Below are positions 25,390 through 33,931 of a stretch of 64,000 nt of DNA, piece by piece. Under the pieces are notes generated by a model. That model worked only from the letters and a program-made list of their open reading frames with translations, did no database searches and was not told the DNA's origin. Numbering within the stretch: the stretch's first letter is position 1; every line of letters starts with the position of its first letter. The DNA lies in contig NC_021985.1 of assembly GCF_000444875.1 (NCBI RefSeq), positions 1,488,001-1,552,000 on the forward strand. Direction: 5' to 3'. The DNA is from Streptomyces collinus Tu 365. Its GTDB lineage: Bacteria > Actinomycetota > Actinomycetes > Streptomycetales > Streptomycetaceae. A program made the translations under genes and the position numbers.

Positions 25390-26472
25390 TCAGGGCGCCT
25401 GGAGGTCGACCAGTGCGGCCAGGGCCGTGCGGTGCGCTCCCGCGGTGCCGTAGGCGAGGGAGTCCGCCTTGGCCCGCTTGAGGTACAGGTGGATCGGGTG
25501 CTCCCAGGTCATGCCGATCCCGGCGTGCAACTGCAGCGCCTCCTCGGCCGCGTGGACGGCGACGGGCGCCGCGTACGCCTGCGCGACGGCGACCGAGACG
25601 TCGGTGTCCCGGCCCGAGGCCAGCGCGTCGGCGGCGGCGCGGGCGGCGGCCCGCAGGTTGACCACCTCCAGCCAGAGCTGGGCGAGCCGGTGCTTGAGCG
25701 CCTGGAAGCCGCCGACCTGCCGGTTGAACTGCCTGCGCTCCTTCAGGTAGCGGACCGTCTCGGTCAGCGCCCAGTCGGCGACGCCGAGTTGCTCGGAGGC
25801 GAGCAGTCCGGCGGCGGACCGCAGGGCCTGGCGCACGGCGGGTTCCGCGGCCCCGATCCGGCGGCAGGCCGCGCCGTCGAGGGCGACGGTGGCGAGCGGC
25901 CGGGTCAGGTCCAGGGAGGTCTGCGGGGTGACGGTCGCGGCGTCGGCGGACACGGCGTACAGACCGCCGTCGTCGGCGGGGACGAGCAGCACGTCGGCGG
26001 CGGCCGCGTCGGCGATGCCGGTCAGCTCCCCGTGCAGGGCGCCGCCCTCCAGTCGTACGGCCGGGAAGTCGGCGCCCGGGGCACGGTGCAGGCCGACGGC
26101 GAGGACGCCGATGGTCCGCCCGGAGGCCAGCCGGCCGAGCAACTCCTCGTCCCCGCACGCCAGCAGGGCCTCGGTGGCAACGACCGCGCTGGTCAGGTAG
26201 GGCACGGGGGCGACGGCCCGGCCCAGCTCCTCCAGGACGACGGCCGCCTCCCGGTGCGTGGCGCCCTGGCCGCCGTGGGTCTCGGGCACCAGCAGCCCGG
26301 CGAGGCCCATGCTCTCGGCGAGCGACTTCCACAGGGCGAGGTCGTGCGGCGCGTCCGACTCCGTGCGGGTGATCACGTCGGCCGGGGCGCAGTGGTCCGT
26401 GAGCAGGTCACGGACGGCCGCGCGCAGCGCCTCTTCCTCCTCGGAGTAGAGGAGATCCCGCTGTTCGCTCAT
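25390..26472 (-). CDS. Acyl-CoA dehydrogenase, short subunit lacking the GGTSE motif
   Basis: 360 aa. It has the ACAD N-terminal helices (GGQGATHREAAVVLEELGRAVAP) and the C-terminal four-helix domain (YLKERRQFNRQVGGFQALKHRLAQLW, then ALQLHAGIGMTWEHPIHLYLKRAK). It lacks the usual G-G-T-S-E loop that binds FAD and positions the base. The ATG overlaps the stop of the preceding full-length ACAD gene by 4 nt. This matches actinobacterial paired ACADs that form alpha2beta2 enzymes with one complete and one incomplete protomer (inference). It would oxidise an acyl-CoA, perhaps a bulky or branched one. Confidence 0.85.
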   Translation of the reverse strand: MSEQRDLLYSEEEEALRAAVRDLLTDHCAPADVITRTESDAPHDLALWKSLAESMGLAGLLVPETHGGQGATHREAAVVLEELGRAVAPVPYLTSAVVATEALLACGDEELLGRLASGRTIGVLAVGLHRAPGADFPAVRLEGGALHGELTGIADAAAADVLLVPADDGGLYAVSADAATVTPQTSLDLTRPLATVALDGAACRRIGAAEPAVRQALRSAAGLLASEQLGVADWALTETVRYLKERRQFNRQVGGFQALKHRLAQLWLEVVNLRAAARAAADALASGRDTDVSVAVAQAYAAPVAVHAAEEALQLHAGIGMTWEHPIHLYLKRAKADSLAYGTAGAHRTALAALVDLQAP

Positions 26473-27650
26473 CGGGCGAGGTCCTTCCATGCGACGTCCT
26501 TGTCGGTGCGCGGCTCGGCGGGCAGGCCGAGGACCCGCTCGGCGACGATGTTCAGCAGGACCTCGCTGGTCCCGCCCTCGATGCTGTTGCCCTTGGAGCG
26601 CAGGTAGCGGTAGCCGGCGTCGCGGCCGGTGAAGTCGACCAGTTCGGGGCGGCGCATGGTCCAGTCGTCGTACGACAGCCCCTCCTCGCCGCGGAGTTCG
26701 ACCTCCAGGCCGCTGATCGCCTGGTTGAGCCGGGCGAAGGCGAGCTTCATGCCGGCACCCTCGGGTCCCGGCTGGCCGGCGACGAGCTGCTGGCGCAGGC
26801 GTTCGCCGGTGAGCCGGGCGACCTCGGCCTCGACCCAGAGGGTCAGCAGCCGCTGGTGCAGGTCGTGGGTGCGCAGGTCCGGGCGTTCCCGCCAGGTCGC
26901 GGAGACCGGGCCGATCATGCCGCCCTCGCGGGGCAGCCGCATGCCGCCGATGGCGACGCGCTCGTTGTTGAGGGTAGTCTGGGCGACCCGCCAGCCGTCG
27001 CCGACCTCGCCGAGGCGGCGGGTGTCGGGGATGCGGACGCCGGTGAGGAAGACCTCGTTGAACTCGGCCTCGCCGGTGATCTGGCGCAGCGGCCGCACCT
27101 CGACCCCGGGGTCGGTCATGTCGCACAGGAAGTAGGTGATGCCCGCGTGCTTGGGCACGCCCGGGTCGGTGCGCGCGATCAGGATGGCCCAGCGGGCGAG
27201 GTGGGCGCTGGAGGTCCACACCTTCTGCCCGTCGACCACCCAGTCGTCACCCTCCCGTACGGCCCGGGTGCCGAGCGCGGCCAGGTCGGAGCCGGCGCCG
27301 GGCTCGCTGAAGAGCTGGCACCAGACCTCCTCGCCGGTCCACAGGGGCCGCAGGAAGCGCCGCTTCTGCTCCTCGGTGCCGTAGCGCAGGATGGTCGGCG
27401 CGGCCATGCCGAGGCCGATGCCGATGCGCCGGGGGTCGTTGTCCGGGGCGCCGGCGGCCTCCAGCTCGGCGTCGACCACGGCCTGCAGGGAGCGCGGGGC
27501 GCCGAGGCCGCCGAGGCCCTCGGGGTAGTGCACCCAGGCCAGTCCGGCGTCGAAGCGGGCCCGGAGGAACTCCAGGCGGTCGGTGGCGGCCGGCGGGTGG
27601 GCGGCCAGCAGTTCGGCGGTGCGGCGCCTGAGGTCGTCGGCGTCGGTCAT
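26469..27650 (-). CDS. Acyl-CoA dehydrogenase, complete subunit
   Basis: 393 aa. FAD-binding WCQLFSEPGAGSDLA (about 110-124) and QKVWTSSAHLARW, then a C-terminal domain ending RSKGNSIEGGTSEVLLNIVAERVLGLP, with the GGTSE loop intact. It oxidises acyl-CoA thioesters to enoyl-CoA and passes electrons to ETF. ATG at 27650 overlaps the quinone reductase stop by 4 nt; its own stop overlaps the shorter ACAD start. The three genes form one coupled operon. Confidence 0.9.
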   Translation of the reverse strand: MTDADDLRRRTAELLAAHPPAATDRLEFLRARFDAGLAWVHYPEGLGGLGAPRSLQAVVDAELEAAGAPDNDPRRIGIGLGMAAPTILRYGTEEQKRRFLRPLWTGEEVWCQLFSEPGAGSDLAALGTRAVREGDDWVVDGQKVWTSSAHLARWAILIARTDPGVPKHAGITYFLCDMTDPGVEVRPLRQITGEAEFNEVFLTGVRIPDTRRLGEVGDGWRVAQTTLNNERVAIGGMRLPREGGMIGPVSATWRERPDLRTHDLHQRLLTLWVEAEVARLTGERLRQQLVAGQPGPEGAGMKLAFARLNQAISGLEVELRGEEGLSYDDWTMRRPELVDFTGRDAGYRYLRSKGNSIEGGTSEVLLNIVAERVLGLPAEPRTDKDVAWKDLAR

Positions 27651-28618
27651 ACGGCGGCTCCCTTGTCCATGACCACGGCCACCCGGCCGGTGGTCGCACC
27701 GTCGGCGACGCGCTGCACGGCCGCGGCGGCCGAGTCGAGCGGCACCCGCTCGCTCACCAGCGGCTTGATCGCGCCGCTCGCGGCCAGTGCGGTCAGCTCC
27801 TCGTGGCAGCGCAGGATGAGCTTCGGGTTCTTGGTGGCGTACAGGCCCCAGTGCAGGCCGAGGATCGCGTAGTTCTTCACCAGGGCGTGGTTGAGGGCGG
27901 GGCTGGGGATGGTGCCACTGGCGAAGCCGACGACGACGATCCGGCCCTCGAAGGCGACGAGCTTGGCGGACTGGGTGTAGGCCTCGCCGCCCACCGGGTC
28001 GTAGATCACGTCGGCGCCCCGGCCGCCGGTGGCCTCCTTGACGGCCGCGATCACGTCCTCGGCGTGACGGTCGACCACAACGTCGCAGCCCAGTTCGCGG
28101 GCCACGGCGGCCTTCCGCGCGCCGCCGACCACGCCGATCACGGTGGCCCCGGCCGCCTTGCCGAGCTGCACGGCCGCACTGCCGACACCGCCGGCGGCGG
28201 CGTGCACGAGCAGGGTCTCCCCGGCTTCGAGGCGGGCCCTGCGGTGCAGGCCGAACCAGCCCGTCTGGTAGCCGATGTGCAGCGCGGCGGCCTCGGCGTC
28301 GTCCAGCGAGTCGGGCGCGGGCAGCAGGGCGCGGGCGTCGGCGAGGGCGTACTCGGCGAAGCCGCCATGGGGCAGGGCCGGGTTGGCGAGCACGCGGCGG
28401 CCGTCCTCGGTCTCGCCGCAGATCTCCACGCCGGGCGTGAAGGGCAGCGGGGGCCGTACCTGGTACTGGCCGCGGCAGAGCAGGGCGTCCGGGAAGTTGA
28501 TGTTGGCGGCCCGCACGCGCAGCAGGACCTGGCCCTCGCCGGGCGTGGGCCGCTCCACCTCCGCCAGGCGCATCACCTCGCCCGGCTCGCCGTTCTCGTG
28601 CACTTGCCATGCCTGCAT
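27647..28618 (-). CDS. Zinc-independent MDR-family NADPH:quinone oxidoreductase
   Basis: 323 aa. ATG at 28618 with GGAGG 6 nt upstream. Medium-chain reductase: RVRAANINFPDALLCRGQY, PFTPGVEICG in the N-terminal domain, and the nucleotide loop VHAAAGGVGSAAVQLGKAAGA in the Rossmann domain; the catalytic-zinc Cys/His set is absent. It reduces quinones or enoyl-type substrates with NADPH. It leads the ACAD operon, so it may act on the enoyl-CoA product line (inference). Confidence 0.87.
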   Translation of the reverse strand: MQAWQVHENGEPGEVMRLAEVERPTPGEGQVLLRVRAANINFPDALLCRGQYQVRPPLPFTPGVEICGETEDGRRVLANPALPHGGFAEYALADARALLPAPDSLDDAEAAALHIGYQTGWFGLHRRARLEAGETLLVHAAAGGVGSAAVQLGKAAGATVIGVVGGARKAAVARELGCDVVVDRHAEDVIAAVKEATGGRGADVIYDPVGGEAYTQSAKLVAFEGRIVVVGFASGTIPSPALNHALVKNYAILGLHWGLYATKNPKLILRCHEELTALAASGAIKPLVSERVPLDSAAAAVQRVADGATTGRVAVVMDKGAAV

Positions 28619-28666
28619 GGGGGGCCTCCACGGGACTGCCTCGTCTGACCGGGTCCTCCGCATACT

Positions 28667-28678
28667 AAGCGGTCGCTT
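28667..28678. promoter_or_regulatory. Short palindrome upstream of the quinone reductase/ACAD operon
   Basis: AAGCG-GT-CGCTT, a 5-bp inverted repeat with a 2-nt centre, 48 bp upstream of the operon's first ATG. It resembles half-sites used by TetR regulators of fatty-acid genes in actinomycetes, but no regulator gene is adjacent. Little else can be recognised in the 254-bp divergent gap 28619-28872. Confidence 0.4.
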
Positions 28679-28872
28679 GCCGATCGGGGAACAGTCGATC
28701 GCGTCACTCGCGCCGACGCGCCCGTACCCGCATCCTCTCGCCCCGCGCTCGGTCCCGCGGGGCGGACGGGCCGGGGAACCGGGCGGGGACCGGACGGACC
28801 GGCCGGGGGCCTCGCCCCGCCACGCCCCCGTCGGCGGGTGTAGAGCGCGGGCCGCCGGGTCACATTGACTGC

Positions 28873-30411
28873 ATGCTGCTCACCCGGCTCGCGGAGGTTT
28901 CCCGGGAGGTGGCCGCCACGGCGGCCAGATCCCGCAAGACCGCCCTGCTCGCGGAGCTCTTCCGGGACGCGGAGGCGGACGACGTGCCCATCGTCATCCC
29001 CTACCTGGCCGGACGGCTCCCGCAGGGCCGCCTCGGCGTCGGCTGGAAGGTCCTGGCCCGCCCGGTGCCGCCCGCCGCCGAACCCTCGCTCACCGTGCGG
29101 GAGGTCGACGCCCGGCTCGGCGAGCTGGGCAAGGTGTCCGGGCCCGGCTCCCAGGCGGAGCGCGCCCGGCTCGTCGGCGAGCTGATGGGCGCGGCCACCG
29201 AGGGCGAGCAGCGCTTCCTGCTCGGCCTGCTGACCGGCGAGGTCCGGCAGGGCGCGCTGGACGCGGTCGCCGTGGAGGGCCTGGCCCGGGCGACCGGCGC
29301 GGACGCGGCGGACGTACGGCGCGCGGTGATGCTCGCCGGGTCGCTGCAGACGGTGGCGCAGGCGCTGCTGGCCGACGGGCCCGGGGCCCTTGACCGGTTC
29401 CGGCTCACCGTCGGCCGTCCGGTGCTGCCGATGCTGGCCCACAGCGCCTCCTCGGTCGCCGAGGCGGTGGAGAAGCTCGGCGCGTGCGCGGTGGAGGAGA
29501 AGCTGGACGGCATCCGCGTGCAGGTGCACCGGGAGGGCAGCGCGGTACGGGTCCACACCCGCACCCTGGACGACATCACCGACCGGCTGCCCGAGGTGAC
29601 CCGAGCGGCTCTGGCGCTGGCGAGCGAGCGTTTCATCCTGGACGGCGAGGTGCTCTCCTTCGACGCGGACGGCCGGCCGCGCTCCTTCCAGGAGACCGCG
29701 GGCCGGGTGGGCTCCCGGGTGGACGTGGCGCGGGCGGCCGAGGAGGTGCCGGTCTCCCCCGTCTTCTTCGACCTGCTGTCGGTGGACGGCGTGGACCTGC
29801 TCGACCTGCCCTTCGCCGAGCGGCACGCGATGCTCAGCGATCTGGTGCCCGCCCCGATGCGGGTCCGCCGCATGGTCGCCTCCGGCCCCGAGCACATCCC
29901 CGAGGCGGAGCGCTTCCTCGCCGACACGCTGGCGCGCGGCCACGAGGGCGTGGTCGCCAAGGCGCTGGACGCCCCCTACAGCGCGGGCCGGCGCGGCGCG
30001 TCGTGGCTGAAGGTCAAGCCCGTGCACACGCTGGACCTGGTGGTGCTGGCCGCCGAGTGGGGGCACGGCCGCCGCACCGGCCGGCTCTCCAACCTGCACC
30101 TCGGCGCCCGCACCCCGGACGGCGGATTCGCGATGCTCGGCAAGACCTTCAAGGGCATGACCGACGCGATGCTCGTCTGGCAGACCGGAAGGCTCCGCGA
30201 ACTGGCCGTCGAGGAGCACGGCTGGGGGGTCACGGTACGCCCCGAACTCGTCGTGGAGATCGCCTACGACGGTCTGCAGCGCTCCTCCCGCTACCCGGCC
30301 GGCGTCACCCTGCGCTTCGCGCGCGTGGTCCGCTACCGCGAGGACAAGCGGCCCGAGGAGGCCGATACGGTGGAGGTCCTGCTGGCGGCTCACCCGGAGG
30401 TCAGGCCGTGA
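28873..30411 (+). CDS. ligB: ATP-dependent DNA ligase (actinobacterial LigB type)
   Basis: 512 aa, collinear with mycobacterial LigB. The N-terminal DNA-binding helical domain (1-180) is followed by the adenylation motif EEKLDGIRVQ with the AMP-accepting Lys210. Motif III is FILDGEVLSF, IV is EGVVAKALDAPY, V is SWLKVKPVHTLDLVVL, and the OB-fold includes GKTFKGMTDAML and RPELVVEIAYDGLQRSSRYP. It seals nicks with ATP in addition to the essential NAD ligase. ATG at 28873 is within a weak context. The stop overlaps the NUDIX GTG start by 4 nt. Confidence 0.92.
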   Translation: MLLTRLAEVSREVAATAARSRKTALLAELFRDAEADDVPIVIPYLAGRLPQGRLGVGWKVLARPVPPAAEPSLTVREVDARLGELGKVSGPGSQAERARLVGELMGAATEGEQRFLLGLLTGEVRQGALDAVAVEGLARATGADAADVRRAVMLAGSLQTVAQALLADGPGALDRFRLTVGRPVLPMLAHSASSVAEAVEKLGACAVEEKLDGIRVQVHREGSAVRVHTRTLDDITDRLPEVTRAALALASERFILDGEVLSFDADGRPRSFQETAGRVGSRVDVARAAEEVPVSPVFFDLLSVDGVDLLDLPFAERHAMLSDLVPAPMRVRRMVASGPEHIPEAERFLADTLARGHEGVVAKALDAPYSAGRRGASWLKVKPVHTLDLVVLAAEWGHGRRTGRLSNLHLGARTPDGGFAMLGKTFKGMTDAMLVWQTGRLRELAVEEHGWGVTVRPELVVEIAYDGLQRSSRYPAGVTLRFARVVRYREDKRPEEADTVEVLLAAHPEVRP

Positions 30412-30881
30412 CGGTGCGTGCGACCAGACGCAGTGCGGGACTGCTGTTGTTCCGGCACACCGACGACCGCCTCGAGGTGCTGCTCGGCCACATGGGCGGA
30501 CCGTTCTTCGCGAAGAAGGACGCGGGAGCGTGGACCGTGCCCAAGGGCGAGTACGAACCGGACGAGCCCGCCTGGGAGGCGGCCAGGCGGGAGTTCCGTG
30601 AGGAACTGGGCCTCGCGCCGCCGGACGGGAGGGCTCTGGCGCTGGGCGAGGTCACGCAGGCCAACGGCAAGATCGTCACGGCGTGGGCGATCGAGGCCGA
30701 CCTGGACCCGGCGGCGATCGAGCCGGGTACCTTCACCATGGAGTGGCCGCCGAGGTCGGGGCGGACGGCGGAGTTCCCGGAGCTGGACCGGGTGGCCTGG
30801 TTCGGTCTCGACGGGGCGCGTGCCGTCATCATCCCGGCCCAGGCCGCGTTTCTGGACCGGCTGGCGGAGCACTCGGCCTGA
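30408..30881 (+). CDS. NUDIX hydrolase
   Basis: 157 aa. A perfect Nudix box, G-x5-E-x7-REFREELGL, lies at about residues 47-69 (GEYEPDEP...). The GTG start at 30408 overlaps the ligase stop and has CCGGAGG 8 nt upstream. The preceding GGPFFAKKDAGAWTVPKG stretch resembles diphosphoinositol/Ap4A-type actinobacterial NUDIX proteins. It would hydrolyse a nucleoside-diphosphate-X. Coupling to a DNA ligase suggests nucleotide-pool or ligation by-product sanitation (inference). Confidence 0.88.
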   Translation: MTVRATRRSAGLLLFRHTDDRLEVLLGHMGGPFFAKKDAGAWTVPKGEYEPDEPAWEAARREFREELGLAPPDGRALALGEVTQANGKIVTAWAIEADLDPAAIEPGTFTMEWPPRSGRTAEFPELDRVAWFGLDGARAVIIPAQAAFLDRLAEHSA

Positions 30882-30956
30882 ACAGGGGCCCACGCGTTGC
30901 GACCGGCGCAGTCGCGCGCGAAGGTCGAAGCAAGCCCGCTCCCAGGGAGGCCAGCC

Positions 30957-32342
30957 ATGCCCATCGCCACGGTGAACCCGGCCAACGGCGAGACGCTCAA
31001 GACGTACGAGCCCATGGGCGAGGAGGAGCTGGAACGCCGGCTCCAGCTCGCCGAGGCGACGTTCCGCACGTATCGGACGACCTCCTTCGCCGAACGCGCA
31101 CGCATGCTGAAAAAGGCCGCCGACCTGCTGGACGAGGACCAGCGGGAGATCGGCCGGGTGATGACCACCGAGATGGGCAAGCCGGTCACGCAGGCCCGCG
31201 CGGAGGCCGCGAAGTGCGCCAAGGCGATGCGCTGGTACGCGGAGCGCGCCGAGGGGCTGCTGGCCGACGAGGAGCCGCCGGCGGTGGACGTCAGCGACTC
31301 GGGCGCCTCCCGGGTGCGGGTGACCTACCGGCCGCTGGGCCCGGTCCTCGCCGTGATGCCGTGGAACTTCCCGCTCTGGCAGGTGATCCGGTTCGCCGCG
31401 CCCGCGCTGATGGCGGGCAACGTGGGCCTGCTCAAGCACGCCTCGAACGTGCCCCAGACGGCCCTTTACCTGGAGGATCTCTTCCACCGGGCGGGCTTCC
31501 CCGAGGGCTGCTTCCAGAGCCTGCTGATCGGCTCGGGCGCGGTGGACGACGTCCTGCGCGACGAGCGGGTGAAGGCGGCGACGCTCACGGGCAGTGAGCC
31601 GGCCGGCCGCGCGGTGGCCTCCACCGCCGGCGAGATGATCAAGAAGACGGTGCTGGAGCTGGGCGGCAGCGATCCGTACGTCGTCATGCCCTCGGCCGAC
31701 CTCGACCGGGCGGCTCAGGTCGCCGTGACCGCGCGGGTGCAGAACAACGGGCAGTCCTGCATCGCGGCCAAGCGGTTCATCGTGCACACGGACGTCTACG
31801 ACGCCTTCGCCGAGAAGTTCGTCGCGGGCATGGAGGCGCTCAAGGTCGGCGACCCCCTGGAGGAGGACACCGAGGTCGGGCCGCTCTCCAGCGAACAGGG
31901 ACGGTCCGACCTGGAGGAACTGGTCGACGACGCGAAGCGCGGCGGGGCCCGGGTGCTGTGCGGCGGGGAGCGGCCGGACGGGCCGGGGTGGTACTACCCG
32001 CCGACCGTGCTGGCCGGCATCACCCGGGAGATGCGCATCCACCGCGAGGAGGCGTTCGGGCCGGTCGCCACGCTGTACCGGGCCGCCGACCTGGACGAGG
32101 CGCTCCTGATCGCGAACGACTCCCCGTTCGGACTGAGTTCGAACGTGTGGACCCGGGACGAGAACGAGGTGGAGCGGTTCGCCCGGGACCTGGAGGCGGG
32201 CGCGGTGTACGTCAACGGGATGACCGCCTCGCACCCGGCTTTCCCGTTCGGTGGCGTGAAGCGGTCCGGGTACGGGCGTGAGCTGTCCGGGCACGGAATC
32301 CGGGAGTTCTGCAACATCACCACGGTTTGGCAGGGTGCGTGA
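30957..32342 (+). CDS. NAD(P)-dependent aldehyde (succinate-semialdehyde type) dehydrogenase
   Basis: 461 aa. ATG at 30957 with GGGAGG 6 nt upstream. ALDH features: VMPWNFPLWQ (substrate/cofactor channel), catalytic Glu in VLELGGSDP, catalytic Cys in NNGQSCIAAKRF, and EEAFGPVATLY with GGVKRSGYGRELSGHG near the end. The overall pattern is closest to succinate-semialdehyde dehydrogenases. It oxidises an aldehyde to the acid. No pathway partner is adjacent. Confidence 0.88.
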   Translation: MPIATVNPANGETLKTYEPMGEEELERRLQLAEATFRTYRTTSFAERARMLKKAADLLDEDQREIGRVMTTEMGKPVTQARAEAAKCAKAMRWYAERAEGLLADEEPPAVDVSDSGASRVRVTYRPLGPVLAVMPWNFPLWQVIRFAAPALMAGNVGLLKHASNVPQTALYLEDLFHRAGFPEGCFQSLLIGSGAVDDVLRDERVKAATLTGSEPAGRAVASTAGEMIKKTVLELGGSDPYVVMPSADLDRAAQVAVTARVQNNGQSCIAAKRFIVHTDVYDAFAEKFVAGMEALKVGDPLEEDTEVGPLSSEQGRSDLEELVDDAKRGGARVLCGGERPDGPGWYYPPTVLAGITREMRIHREEAFGPVATLYRAADLDEALLIANDSPFGLSSNVWTRDENEVERFARDLEAGAVYVNGMTASHPAFPFGGVKRSGYGRELSGHGIREFCNITTVWQGA

Positions 32343-32367
32343 GCGCCGCGCGGCTACCATCCCGATT

Positions 32368-32598
32368 GTGAACCGCGAAGTGACTCTGCCTCTGATCGTC
32401 GACGACCGCGGTACCTTGCAGGTGGCGGCGGCCGACGTGAGTAAGTTGTTGCGGACCGTGGGCGGGCGGTGGCTGCATCTCGTCGAGGCCGGGGAGCAGC
32501 TCGACGAGGACACCGTGGCCGCTCTGACCATCGAGCTGGCGAAGCTGGCGGACCGCATCGACGTGGCCTGCATCGCGCACAGCAGCGGGGCGCCGTAA
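32368..32598 (+). CDS. Small conserved actinobacterial protein, function unknown (DUF6213-like)
   Basis: 76 aa from a GTG at 32368 (VNREVTLPLIVDD...), 25 bp after the dehydrogenase stop. A compact soluble alpha/beta-looking protein with no signal or membrane helix and one Cys near the C-terminus. It reminds me of the streptomycete DUF6213 family, but the assignment is from memory. The following 268 bp (32599-32866) hold no gene. Confidence 0.65.
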   Translation: MNREVTLPLIVDDRGTLQVAAADVSKLLRTVGGRWLHLVEAGEQLDEDTVAALTIELAKLADRIDVACIAHSSGAP

Positions 32599-32866
32599 CG
32601 GCTCGCGCGGCGCGGGCGCGCCTCGGGCACAACATGCCCTGCGGAACGAGAAGTCGAGGGTCGCGGCAGCCGCCGCGGCCCTCCTTCCGCGTTCTCCCCC
32701 GAGCCGTCACGGGGCCGGGGCCGGTCACAGTCCGTTGTCCCCGATTCGGAGTAATCCGACGAGAGATCGTCAGCCCCCCGGGTGAACCTGGGTGGACCAC
32801 CTCCGGGTGGACCACCTTCTGACCGGCGGGCGCAGGTCTGCCGGACGGCGAAAGCAGGGACGGCTC

Positions 32867-33931
32867 ATGGCTACTTTGTGCAGACCCTCGGTGTCCGTAC
32901 CCGAACACGTGATCACGATGGAGGAGACGCTGGACCTGGCGCGTGAGCACCACGCGGACCACCCCCAGCTCCCCCTGGCCCTCCGGCTGATCGAGAACAC
33001 GGGAGTCCGCACCCGGCACATCGTGCAGCCCATCGAGGAGACCCTGAAGCACCCCGGGTTCGAGGACCGCAACAAGCTCTACGAGGCCGAGGCCAAGGCC
33101 CGCGTCCCCGCGGTGATCCAGCAGGCGCTCGACGAGGCGGAACTCCTGACCACGGACATCGACGTGATCATCTACGTGTCGTGCACGGGCTTCATGATGC
33201 CCTCGCTGACCGCGTGGCTGATCAACGAGATGGACTTCTCGAGCACCACCCGTCAGCTCCCCATCGCCCAGCTGGGCTGCGCGGCCGGCGGCGCGGCCAT
33301 CAACCGGGCGCACGACTTCTGTTCGGCCTACCCGGAGGGCAACGCGCTCATCGTGGCCTGCGAGTTCTGCTCGCTGTGCTACCAGCCCACCGACCTCGGC
33401 GTCGGCTCGCTGCTGTCCAACGGCCTGTTCGGCGACGGCATCGCGGCCGCCGTGGTGCGCGGCCGGGGCGGAACGGGCGTCCAGCTGGAGCGCAACGGGT
33501 CGTACCTGATCCCCAAGACCGAGGACTGGATCGCCTACGACGTCCGGGCCACCGGCTTCCACTTCCTGCTGGACAAGCGGGTGCCGACCACGATGGAGCC
33601 GCTCGCCCCGGCGCTCCAGGAACTCGCGGGCAACCACGGCTGGGACGCCTCCGACCTGGACTTCTACATCATCCACGCGGGCGGTCCCCGAATACTCGAC
33701 GACCTGAGCAAGTTCCTCCAGGTCGACCCCCACGCGTTCCGGTTCAGCCGGTCCACGCTCACCGAGTACGGAAACATCGCGAGCGCCGTCGTGCTGGACG
33801 CGCTGCGCCGCCTGTTCGACGAGGGCGGTGCCGAGCACCGGGCGCGCGGGCTGCTCGCCGGGTTCGGCCCCGGCATCACGGCGGAGATGACCGTGGGCCG
33901 CTGGGTCCGGGACGGTGAGATGACGCGATGA
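32867..33931 (+). CDS. rppA: Type III polyketide synthase, 1,3,6,8-tetrahydroxynaphthalene synthase
   Basis: 354 aa, normal for RppA. Catalytic triad visible: Cys138 in QLGCAAGG, His270 in YIIHAGGP, Asn303 in TEYGNIAS. VSCTGFMMPS is the family loop. It condenses five malonyl-CoA into tetrahydroxynaphthalene, which oxidises to flaviolin and pigment. ATG at 32867 follows an AGGGA. The stop overlaps the P450 ATG by 4 nt, making an rppA-P450-cupin operon. Confidence 0.95.
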   Translation: MATLCRPSVSVPEHVITMEETLDLAREHHADHPQLPLALRLIENTGVRTRHIVQPIEETLKHPGFEDRNKLYEAEAKARVPAVIQQALDEAELLTTDIDVIIYVSCTGFMMPSLTAWLINEMDFSSTTRQLPIAQLGCAAGGAAINRAHDFCSAYPEGNALIVACEFCSLCYQPTDLGVGSLLSNGLFGDGIAAAVVRGRGGTGVQLERNGSYLIPKTEDWIAYDVRATGFHFLLDKRVPTTMEPLAPALQELAGNHGWDASDLDFYIIHAGGPRILDDLSKFLQVDPHAFRFSRSTLTEYGNIASAVVLDALRRLFDEGGAEHRARGLLAGFGPGITAEMTVGRWVRDGEMTR

